Source: Gambelia wislizenii (taxonomy: Eukaryota > Chordata > Lepidosauria > Squamata > Crotaphytidae). From it: a stretch of 64,000 nt of DNA. Of this stretch, positions 55,331-64,000 are shown in pieces. The notes under the pieces were generated by a model, which saw only the letters and a program-made list of their open reading frames with translations, did no database searches and was not told where the DNA came from. Position 1 is the stretch's first letter; each line of letters opens with the position of its first letter. The stretch is taken from contig JAUMIR010000003.1 of assembly GCA_030847615.1 (NCBI GenBank), positions 26,348,501-26,412,500 of the forward strand. Direction: 5' to 3'. Position numbers and translations under genes: made by a program.

Positions 55331-56138
55331 GAGAGGTGGGGGGACTGGGACATTGTCAAAGCAACTGAAAAACTGGGATGGGTATGATTTCCCCAATCTA
55401 ATCCATGTTGTAAAAATCTGGAATTCAATATCTGAACTGAGTTGGCCCCAAAATGCATTGCTGCATGCCCCATATCACATACTGCTTTTCACATGTAATT
55501 TTTGTACTCATATATGGATATGTAAGGGGGGGGGGAAATATATGCATTTGTGTCACTCATTGTGTTCCAGAATAACTCTAAGACCAAAGCATTGCATACA
55601 ATACAGGACAGACTGCCAATGCAGTTGCAGCAAAAAACCAAATAAATGCAAAAACAGAGGCATTTGGCCAACTTAATTACAAAGACATATCTTAAATCAT
55701 TGCCTGAAAAATGGCTAAAATGTTGCACTTTTTCATGAGATGAGTAAATGAAGTCTTTTCTTTATTTTGATATTCATATAAGGAAACATGAACATTGAGT
55801 CCACCTGCTTCTCTGACTGATGGTTTTTGAAATGAAATGAAATGAAATGAAATGCTGATGTAGAGAAAGTGTCTAACTACACATTATGGGGGGTATGTCA
55901 CTCCACCCTCCATCTTCTGCCAGATCCTCAGTATATAGTGTTCCCAGATCTCTGATCCATCTTCTCTAGTTGTCAGGGTGAGGGAGAGGAATCTCAGAGA
56001 GCCTTGAAAAATGTGTTGTTATATATTTTCTTCATTTGTTAGATTTGATGTTGTGTATTTGGATGGCATGTTTGAATGTGTAGCTGTAATTGATGCTGAA
56101 GATTTCATGCTTAATTACATCATCAAGGGCTGGTTCAT
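55331..56138. other. Unannotated, with (GAAAT)n
   Basis: 55830-55854 is a pentanucleotide repeat (AAATG)n of five units. A G9 run is near 55528. No gene. Confidence 0.45.
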
Positions 56139-56432
56139 ATTTATTTGTTTATTTATTTATTTATTGGAGTGTTTATACCCCACTCTTCAGCCACAAAGGC
56201 TCTCAGTGGCTTACAAATTGTTTAGCAATAGCACTTACACATCTACACCACTTTATAGTGCAAGGCACTTTCTGAGCAGTTTACAAAGTGTTAGCTAATT
56301 GCCCCCACAAGCTGGGCACTCATTTTTATCAGTTTACGAAAGGATGGAAGGCTGAGTCAACCTTGGAGCCCTGCAGGATCGAACTCACAATGTTGTGGCA
56401 TTAAACCACTGCAGCATCAGGATTCCCTGAAT
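56139..56432 (-). mobile_element. tRNA-derived SINE (L2-tailed)
   Basis: Near full length on the minus strand: tail (AAATAAATA with 'ggggtataaaca') at 56145-56180, body 'agcctttgtggctgaagagt' and 'gggcaattagctaacac', head 'gtgagttcgatcctgcaggg' (B box) and 'tgctgcagtggttta' (A box). Confidence 0.88.
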
Positions 56433-56584
56433 AATATAACAGCACGAAGCCCTGATGGCTGTGACATCACAAAGAGGTCAACCCTAAGTCTAAGGTTTTT
56501 ACCCCAGAATCTTGGGGCCTAGGATACTCATGATCTGGCTACCCTATCAGTGTAATTTGGTAAAAGAAACACATGGTAAGACAC
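56433..56584. other. Unannotated stretch
   Basis: Short unique sequence before the hairpin element. Confidence 0.4.
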
Positions 56585-56587
56585 TAC

Positions 56588-56919
56588 GGACTTTTTCGGA
56601 TGGGGTTTTATAACGCTAGCAGCCTCGTCCCCGTTGCGAGGCTTCTGCACTTCAGGGCATCCCTTTCGGATGACGCTCTCCCCTACCAATACTGTTGCAT
56701 AACTGCAGGGACACTGCAGCGTTATATTTGGCAGTTTTCTAATCATGATCAACTTTCGTGATTAGAAAACCACCAAATATAACGCTGCAGCAGTTACGCA
56801 ACAGTATTGGCAGAGGATCAGCAGGGGAGAGCGTCATCCGAAAGGGACGCCCTGCAGCACAGCAGCCTCGCAACGGGGACGAGGCTGCTAGCGTTATAAA
56901 ACCCCATCTGAAAAAGTCC
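56588..56919. mobile_element. Hairpin (foldback) MITE, family H1, copy 2
   Basis: A 332-bp hairpin with termini GGACTTTTTCRGATG; TAC on both sides (56585-56587, 56920-56922). It shares 'agcagcctcgtc', 'gttgcgaggct', 'gatgacgctc' and 'tactgttgc' with 11761, but much of each arm differs between the two copies while still pairing within each copy. Two small unpaired inserts (about 12 bp) occur, one per arm. Confidence 0.9.
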
Positions 56920-56922
56920 TAC

Positions 56923-57998
56923 ATTGCATTTATTATTTTTCTACCCTTGCTTAAGTTCATTAATGTTTCCTTACAGGAAAATGTGAAGGTTATGATGAAC
57001 TAAGCATTGCATTTCTTTAAACATCATTTTAAGGAGAAGACAGGATATCCTCTAATTAATTTTAAATTCCATTGAAATTACTAGGACTTAGATTAGTTGT
57101 AACTTGTTTGTCACATTCAGGACAGCTAATCTTCAGTTTGTCAGTATGAAATAAATGTAGGCAGAAGCACCTGGAAAATGTTTCTGTGGGTCACTTTAAC
57201 ACCTGGGTGTCTTAAAAACACACACCACAAGTGCCACATGACTATTTCATGAGAATATATTAAAAATTATGTATGCATTTCAAGCAAGGCATTCAGGGAT
57301 GCTGAAAATAAATGCCATGCCAAATTTTCTTTCCTGCTCACACATCTCATAACATCAAATCCAAACTCTGAGGCATGTCTAGTTATTTATATTCTGATTT
57401 GGTACCAGACAAAATTTCTTCTGTCCAAGTATTCTACACTGATGATGTTTTAAAAAGTGTGTGGGAATTGGTCATATCCCGTATTTCCTGGCAAAGCTGA
57501 AAGCAAAGTCAAACGTAGCCTCTCTTGTAACGTTTTGCTTGGAGTTCTATCAAAATGAGTGCCAAATGAATGGTGCAAAATGAAATCTTGTTGTTAGTTA
57601 AAGTTCAGTAAAACCTTTTAAAAAATATATTAATGGAGCAAAGAAGTTCACTAATAGGTTTTAAGAAATGTGTTTGCAATTATGAGTTTAATTTTTTAAA
57701 AACATACACATTGAACCCTACTTTCTCCTAATACACTACACATCCATGAATTTTCAAATCAATGACAGGCACAGAAGCAAAAATGTGGTATTAGAGCAGT
57801 AGATTTAACAGTCTGTGGATAAACCTAAACCTATCTGATCAAAAAGCCACATTGGTGCTGTACAAAGGAGGCATACTTGCACTTTGATGCTGTAAGCACA
57901 TTGTTATGATAGTGCCCAGTGGAGCATTTGTTTTACTGAAGGTCACCAATAGGAACTGCTTCTGTGAGCCAAATGACAACAACTTCATTGATCACTAC
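56923..57998. other. Unannotated, repeat-poor
   Basis: AT-rich unique sequence. No gene. Confidence 0.4.
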
Positions 57999-58000
57999 TA

Positions 58001-58223
58001 CAGTTGTCCCTTTGTATTCACGGATTTGGTATCCACGGATTTCACACTTGAAAATATTCTTTAAAAAATAATGATCCAAAAAGCAAACCTAGATTTTGCC
58101 ATCTTATATAAGGGACACCATTTTGCTATGCCATTGCATATAATGGGACTTGAGTATTCACGGATTTTGGTATCCATGGGGGGGTCCTGGAACCAAACCC
58201 CAGCGATTATGAAGGGACAACTG
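58001..58223. mobile_element. Pogo/Tigger-like MITE, copy 2
   Basis: Termini CAGTTGTCCCTTTGTATTC and GAAGGGACAACTG with TA on both sides (57999-58000, 58224-58225). The interior has 'atccacggatttcacac', 'ggtatccatgggggggtcc' and 'ggaaccaaaccccagc', as in Tigger-derived MITEs of vertebrates. The 77-codon frame over it is not a gene. Confidence 0.85.
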
Positions 58224-58225
58224 TA

Positions 58226-58645
58226 TTTGTTCTCTGCAAGTGGTCAAACTCCATCCACTATTGCCCTCAATAGCATACAGGTCCGCCAGATTCGGGCCAT
58301 GTAAACTACAGGCAATTGGAGGGGGAGGGAGAAAATATCTCTGAGATTATTTTTCTAGAGAGATGCGAAACATTGCTGTAATCACTCACCAAGCAAAACA
58401 CCATTGTAGGTATGATGAAAGTTAATTTACTTTGTGGTTGCTTGGCTATTTATTTGGAATATGCATGTTTATGTACTCCTAGCCAACTAGCTCCTTGCAA
58501 GTGGCCACCTCCTGGTAGCCAGTGTTTCTTCCACTAGTTCCTAAAATGATGTCACATCAGCTCCAGTGAGACCATCACTCTATTTCCCCAGAATGTCACT
58601 TGGAATGACGCACTATTATGGTGCAGTCATAATTTAGGTCCTTCA
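58226..58645. other. Unannotated stretch
   Basis: No recognised feature. Confidence 0.4.
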
Positions 58646-59022
58646 CATACCCTCCAACCTTTCACAGAGGAAAATCAGGACACATGTGACCAAGCAACAT
58701 CAGAGTGTGGTTAAGATGGAAAAGTTATTAATTTGGAAAAACATACAAGCTAGGAGAGGCTGCAGCAGCTTGCTTTTGCCTGAGCCTACTCGGAATGGCA
58801 GGATTCTGCTCCCTCCTCTCTTCTGCCCCATGCTGAGTTGATTGAGCATTTTGTACTTTGTACTTTGAACTCCATTTGCATCAATTGAAGTAAGATGAGG
58901 ACAAAGGAAGAAAATGGGATAAGGTTGAGAAACTGAGACATTTTTAAAGCAGCTGAAAAATTAGGATGACAGAGGATTAATTGGAACTCTCCCCTGCTAA
59001 ATGAGGAATGTTGGAGGCTATG
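58646..59022 (+). mobile_element. Short DNA transposon, 'CATACCCTCCAA' family, copy 5 (most complete)
   Basis: It starts CATACCCTCCAACCTTTCAC and ends GAATGTTGGAGGCTATG, giving clear inverted termini. The interior blocks 'aggagaggctgcagc', 'ttgcttttgcctgagcctac' and 'aagtaagatgaggacaaagg' define the family. Confidence 0.8.
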
Positions 59023-59275
59023 TCTTCAGTAAAGTGGCTCCTGGATCTCTGTATTGGAGTAAGAGGAGTTAGGAAGATGTCAGCACAAAATGGTAACCCT
59101 CCCCCTAAATTGTCAGCATACATCGTTAGGCATTTATAGTTATTTAACCAAATTATTAGGCATCCACAGCTCCACTCATTCACCCACCAGAAATAATGTT
59201 TTTTGTCTGATGAGAAGATTCCCAGTAGCCTTCCGTGGGAGCAAGCCTCTGGGGCCTAGACATGCCACAGACATA

Positions 59276-59309
59276 CGTGTGTGTGTGTGTCTGTGTGTGT
59301 CTGTGTGTG
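59276..59309. repeat. (GT)n microsatellite
   Basis: GTGTGT with two CT interruptions. Confidence 0.9.
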
Positions 59310-59420
59310 ATTTTTGTCAGGACTGAAATAGAAAATGAAAAAGTTAATCTCCTTTCCCATATGCCAATAAAAACCAGTGCCTACTTAAAAAAAAAAAAAG
59401 TACCATGCCAGGCACATTTT

Positions 59421-59543
59421 GTCTTTGTGTGGCGTCAAGTTGTTTCTGGCTCATGGCAACCCTATGGGGTTTTCTCGGCAAGATTTGTTCAGAGTGGGTT
59501 TGCCATTGATTTTCTCTGAAGCTGAGTGTGAGTTGCCCAGGGA
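59421..59543 (-). mobile_element. tRNA-derived CORE-type SINE, copy 3 (partial)
   Basis: Minus strand: core ('ctgggcaactcacactcagc', 'ggcaaacccactctgaacaa', 'gccgagaaaaccccatag') and tail ('gccatgagccagaaacaact'). The tRNA head is lost. Confidence 0.8.
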
Positions 59544-59548
59544 TAGTA

Positions 59549-61515
59549 CATTGAGCATCACACAAACGTCCCTCCTTTGTGTCTATAGCAAATACATTAA
59601 TACATGACTATCAAACTCACATTCCATAATCTTCAGTATAAATTTCATGCTTCCTTCTCATGTAGACATGTTGATATGTAGAAAGTGCAGAGTGAGTGAA
59701 GCAGAGTTAAAAATCAAACAAAACAAGTGACTAAAGTGTTAAAACAAAAATGTGTTTTAGCTTGCCAGTATTTTCCATGAGCAACTTGAGTGCATCCAAA
59801 AGAGTGATGCTTCTTCCAAGTGGTTTCTGGGAAAGGCACATCATTCTATTGTCTGTTTGAGTCACAATGTGAGTCTCCATTATTGGTATGAGGTTTGGAG
59901 TGATGTGTTAGTGTCTGTGGGATATGTGCAATTTCTTCCTGAGTTCTCTGAAAAGGCAGTCTCATGGAAATTCAAGTTCATGGGGAGGGGTAATTGAGGC
60001 AGTTATATTATAGTCGAGGGGCCTCTCTAAATGCCTAGCCTACTTGCTTGTTCCATGCATTTACAAATTATAAATGAGTCACTTGTTTCTTTGTGAATAA
60101 AATGGCAGAATTAGAAGGAACACATCAGCCATCACCTGGGATGCTTGAAGAATTTATATATACAGGTTTGGGCAATAGGGAGGTAATATGTCAAGGAATC
60201 TCAGGACTTGATCAGAAATTGCATTAGTAGGTTGTATGGGATTTCTGCTGAAGGTAGAGGAGTTTGACTAACAGATAGTGAAGTGCACGATTATAAAGAT
60301 TCCCACTTTTCATTTTGTACAGCAACTCAAAAACCATACAATAATTAAGGCAAACTAAAGGCAATTAAGTTTATTGGATGATGTCACTGATGTGGTTGAT
60401 ATATATAATTGGAGACAAAAAAAACCCAACTCCCACTCATCTATGATTCTGTGAACAGATTGTCAATAGCAAGACAAAATTTATAAGGGCTGGTTGCTTT
60501 ATTTTTCCACATGTAAAATGAATTTAATTTTGTGGAGTGCAGAGGATGGTGAGATGGGTTTGTTTTTATTTTATTTTGGCAAATGTTTTCTGCAAAATGC
60601 CTCCTTGGAATAATATTGGGTTTTCTCATTCATGTTTAGAAATATTTTGGAATATTTTTTTAGGCTGGAATTACAGGGGATGGCTAAATGTACACTGAAA
60701 ATCTCCCATAATTAAATAGTTCCCAGTTCCAAAGGTGGGTTGATTCCCTCAAAAGGTTGTCATGGTGCCAGAAAGCAAGCAACCCTGTTTAGGATTTTTT
60801 TTAAAGTGGATCCTGGCCTATATTATCATGAGTAGTTGTCTCAGCCAGTTTAAACCACTTCCAGCTGCTCAGTCCTGAAAAACAACTTGTTTCAGCATAA
60901 ATAGTAGAAAAGGTGTGCTATGTGTATATAAGTGAGGACTCCTGGTTGAATGACACCTTTTTTTTAAAAAAAAATCAACAATAAAATTTAAATATCTGTA
61001 CCAAGATGCTGGGATGGCATTCAATAAATAGGGTGTCACTATACTAGATAAACATTGTTGGTCCATTGCTATCCACTGAACTGAAGACAGAGTTACCTGG
61101 GGCAGGTCTCTAGAAGATGACCTTAACAAATAAAATAACAAGGGAAAGTCCATCCGTCAAATTAATTAAGTAGTGATGTGTTTAATCCAGTCATAAGAGT
61201 GGGGCAACTGCAAAATTTTCTGTGTTCTATGAGATAATGGCTAGGTTACTGCTATACTGTGGCAGAAGGACTAGAGATGATTAGAGTTGGCTTGAGAAGG
61301 AGTGAGAATGTTCTCACTGGTGTGATTTCTCTTTTAAAGGCAATACTGAAGAAGCACAGTACTGACCACAGGAAAGTGTCTCCCACATTTTAGTCCTCAG
61401 AGTAAGAATGGGAAGAATATTTGAAAATAATCATGTAGTGGTTGAAAATATGTTTCACGAGTGTCAAGAAACCCTGATGAGAAGAATCCTGGACATATGA
61501 GAATCTTCACAGTTC
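59549..61515. other. 2-kb unannotated, repeat-poor stretch
   Basis: No transposon or gene can be supported. It contains ordinary AT-rich sequence with short homopolymers (for example T9 at 60958). Confidence 0.4.
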
Positions 61516-61690
61516 AGGGCTTATTCTATGCAAAATTAGCACATGGTTGTTTTGTGCAGAAAATGCTGCAGTTGAGAGCTTATTCTGTGCAAAATTCACA
61601 CATGGCTGTTTTGTACGGAAAACAGCAATGTATGTGCAGAAAATTCTGCTTTCTGTGCAAAAATCCCATGTGCAAGTTTTGCACTGAATA
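61516..61690 (+). repeat. Imperfect tandem repeat, about 60-bp unit
   Basis: 'gcttattctatgcaaaatt...acatggttgttttgtgcagaaaa' at 61519 is repeated at 61579 ('gcttattctgtgcaaaatt...acatggctgttttgtacggaaaa'). A third degenerate unit ('tctgtgcaaaaatcccatgtg') follows at 61652. The 82-codon frame here is a product of the repeat. Confidence 0.75.
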
Positions 61691-62504
61691 TATTCTGAAC
61701 TACAAATAGTCTTCGAAAGATCATCTTGCAGTGGAAAAATAAGAAAATTACTTCTTGCTTCCTTTGAAAAGAAAATTATAATATAATTGCATCCCTATCT
61801 CAGAAGGACTAAAACAAGGCAGGGTCTGGAAGGGTTGGCAAATGACTGCTATGTCCCATCCATGCACAGTTTTGCTGGTCCTATGTTCCATCTTTAAAAC
61901 CCTAGCAGGCTTTGCTTCACATTGGTCCTTTCAAAGCTTGAGTACTTGGAGACATGGGCCATTTATCTGGGAGATCCTTTGTCCTGCCTTTCTTTTCTGG
62001 CAGATCACATGCACAATAGGAAGAAAGAGAGGGTGCACTGTTAGAATGGAGGACAAAAGAAAGCACAGATTTGCATGGCAGGATGGATCGATAGATATCT
62101 AGCTTGGGTCCTGTGCTTTATTTAAATTAAACTGAATTCAATTAAATAAAAATGGGTATTTAGAAATGATGGCATAATTTTAATAGAAATGCAATGCATT
62201 TCACTGAATGGGCTGGTACCAGGTGACCTGTCTGCCAACTTGTTCTGCTGTCTAGGCACTAATGTTTGATGCTCAAGTTCCCTGCTCTCTCTCCTTCTTA
62301 TGGTTATTCATCTTTAAACCAGGTTTGGTCTTAGCAGCCCTTCAAAAAAAAATGTTCTTCATAAAGTAGGACACATGGCCAACTGCAAAGTAAGCAAAGC
62401 TAAGAATGGATGGCTACCTGATGTTTTGGCTAGCCCACAAGTATAAAAGTCAAAAGTCATGCAGACATTAGTCTTTAGTTTTCTTGCCTCCAATCTCTAA
62501 TTGA
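61691..62504. other. Unannotated stretch
   Basis: No recognised feature. Confidence 0.4.
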
Positions 62505-62510
62505 AAACCT

Positions 62511-62794
62511 GTAGCACCCTGGTGGTGCAGTGGTTAAATGCCGTACTGCAGCCACAACATTGTGAGTTTGATCCCGCAGGGCTCCAAGGTTCATTCAGCC
62601 TTCCATCCTTCCATAGGTTGGTAAAATGAGTACCCGGCTTGGGGGGGCAATTAGCTAACACACTGGAAGCTGCTTAGAGAGTGCCTAGTGTGGTATAAAG
62701 TGGTGTAGATGTATAAGTGCTATTGCTTAACAATTTGTAAGCTGCTCTAAGAGCCTTTGTGGCTGAAGTGTGGGGTATAAATACTTCAATAAAT
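62511..62794 (+). mobile_element. tRNA-derived SINE (L2-tailed), complete copy
   Basis: Full length with TSD AAACCT (62505-62510, 62795-62800). Box A TGGTGCAGTGG is at 62523-62533 and box B GAGTTTGATCC at 62564-62574. The 3' end 'ggggtataaatacttcaata' plus AAATAA resembles L2 tails, so L2 machinery probably moved it. Only the first 70 bp is tRNA-like. It is not a tRNA gene. Confidence 0.9.
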
Positions 62795-62800
62795 AAACCT

Positions 62801-63437
62801 TGCAAAAGTTACAAATTTGCCTGCTTCCCAGGTTTAAAATATCCAGATTTTTATCACTGGCTTTGGTGTGGAACAATCTCCCAAAGAGAAAATGCTGCAG
62901 AAGAAACTAGTAAAATGTCTGTATGATGTTAGGAACTGTTTGATTTCTTTTCCTTCTTGCTTCTTCTGTCAGTCAGCAAACATGTGAATTTTCTATACAT
63001 TACAGTTTTCCCAGGGTAAGAGCAAATATAATCTGTTCTGATAAGGCTGCCATATCTGAAAATAACACAGTATACTCCCCCCTCCCTTACTGCTTTCTTT
63101 GGCTAATGGAATAATAAAGCATTTAAAGAGAAAAGAATATTACATTGTTAAGATTGTTGCCCTTATAAACATCCTGAAGTTTTGAAATAGCTTGTTTGAT
63201 GTCAGGTTGTGTGGGGGTTCAGCATAAAAATGATAGCCATATGCCTTAGTCTGCAAATGACAGTACACCATTTGAAGGTGTGGTGAAAAACCATAGGAAG
63301 GGAGAGTTAAGGGCCTTGAAGTTGCTGACCGAATAGTTGTTGACAACATGTGAGCAGGTCTCCGTTACCAGGTAAGAAGTATTGTCTTGTTTTTTTTCTA
63401 ATCAGATTATAGTTAGGATTTCTATCTTTGCATCTGC
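62801..63437. other. Unannotated stretch
   Basis: No recognised feature. Confidence 0.4.
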
Positions 63438-63880
63438 TTGTTGTCAATTGTCATCAAGTTGACTTTGACTTATAGTGACCCTATGAATAAGAAACAAGCC
63501 ACCCTGTTATCAACACTCCTGCTCAGGCCTTGCAAACTTAGGGCTATGGCTTCTTGAATTGAATCTATCCACTTGTAATGTCATCTTCCTCTTTTCCTGT
63601 TGCCTTCCACATTACCAAACATTGTTGTCTTTTCTAATGAGTCCTGTATTCTCATGATATGTCCAGAGTACAATTGTCTCAGTTTAATCATTTTGGCTAT
63701 TAGGGAGAGTTCTTCGTATCTATACTTCAAACATTTCAAAATCTGACTTTCTTCCTCTCCGTTTTCTTCAATGCCCAGCTTTCACAACCAAACATAGAAA
63801 TCAGAAATATTATGGCATGGTCAATTCTGACCTTGATATTCAATGATAGATTTTTTACTCTTGAGAATCTTGTCTAGCTT
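63438..63880 (-). mobile_element. RTE/BovB-like LINE 3' end
   Basis: On the minus strand the translation 'LRQLYSGHIMRIQDSLEKT', 'MFGNVEGNRKRGR' and 'YKWIDSIQEA' follows the RTE/BovB C-terminal pattern (L-YFGH-MR-DSLEK-LMLGK-EG-R-RGR ... W-D-I). The 3' UTR ends 'tagggtcactataagtcaaa', the tail also found on the CORE and 5S SINEs. Frames are broken. Confidence 0.8.
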
Positions 63881-63907
63881 TTTTCATAACTTCCCTTCCA
63901 ACTCCAA

Positions 63908-64000
63908 GGAGATTATCAGACAAGTGCCTAAAAACATTATGGCACTACATTTTACAGTGTTTGTGTTCTGGCACAATGACACACATTTTTGCACACTGCC
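63908..64000 (+). mobile_element. Possible start of another GGA...TCAGAC TIR element
   Basis: GGAGATTATCAGACAAGTGCC resembles the terminus of families A-C and H3/H4, and the interior 'acattatggcac' is similar to 'atatggcatcat' in copy A. The other end lies outside the window, so it cannot be confirmed. Confidence 0.4.

Noticed and set aside
62511..62580. tRNA gene
   Set aside because: A and B boxes are present but the acceptor and anticodon arms do not fold; it is the head of a SINE.
1..64000. CRISPR array, operon or prokaryotic defence system
   Set aside because: No spaced direct repeats of array type; all evidence is for vertebrate nuclear DNA.

Overview
This window looks like repeat-rich, non-coding DNA (intergenic or deep intronic) from a squamate reptile, most likely an iguanian-type lizard. 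The evidence is the mix of repeats. CR1, L2, L1 and RTE/BovB-like LINEs, two kinds of Penelope-like element (PLE) and a DIRS fragment lie beside a 5S-rRNA-headed SINE, tRNA-headed SINEs and many short non-autonomous DNA transposons. I found no exon of a host gene, no tRNA or rRNA gene, no CRISPR array and no bacterial-type operon. The open frames longer than 100 codons that make sense are pieces of retrotransposon proteins.

Layout. 1-5 kb: a 152-bp inverted repeat 1.35 kb apart, small palindromic elements and an LTR-like block. 5-12 kb: one 206-bp direct repeat (4896 and 9176), two pieces of a LINE whose 3' end is (GA)n, and a 329-bp perfect-hairpin element at 11761. 12-15.5 kb: CR1 followed by a DIRS fragment. 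17-21.5 kb: L2 remnants, a 738-bp TIR element, a hairpin element inside L2, and a solo LTR with a 5-bp target-site duplication (TSD). 22-27 kb: CR1, then a 5'-truncated L1 carrying two younger insertions. 29-34.4 kb: MITEs and a GIY-YIG PLE split by a DNA transposon. 35-40 kb: the 5S SINE, another TIR element and a three-layer nest (DNA transposon with an LTR-like block and a PLE tail inside). 40-45 kb: L2, a hairpin element, the (GA)n LINE, two inverted PLE copies and CR1. 45-51.8 kb: an unusually repeat-poor stretch holding the best candidates for conserved regulatory DNA. 51.8-59.5 kb: a PLE, L2 and CR1 on the minus strand, SINEs, a hairpin element and a pogo-like MITE. 59.5-64 kb: mostly unique, with a tRNA SINE and an RTE 3' end.

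The most striking pattern is a set of at least nine elements with termini close to GGACTTTWTCAGAC. For eight whose both ends lie inside the window, a 3-bp direct repeat flanks the element. Five of them are almost complete hairpins of 329-350 bp. The sequence suggests one transposition machinery (PIF/Harbinger-like by TSD length) moved both hairpin and ordinary elements; its autonomous source is not in the window. A second theme is Penelope-like insertions that carry an inverted copy of their own 3' end, three of them reduced to little more than that hairpin. Nothing here amounts to a new gene system. The interest lies in these mobile-element structures and in two candidate enhancers.
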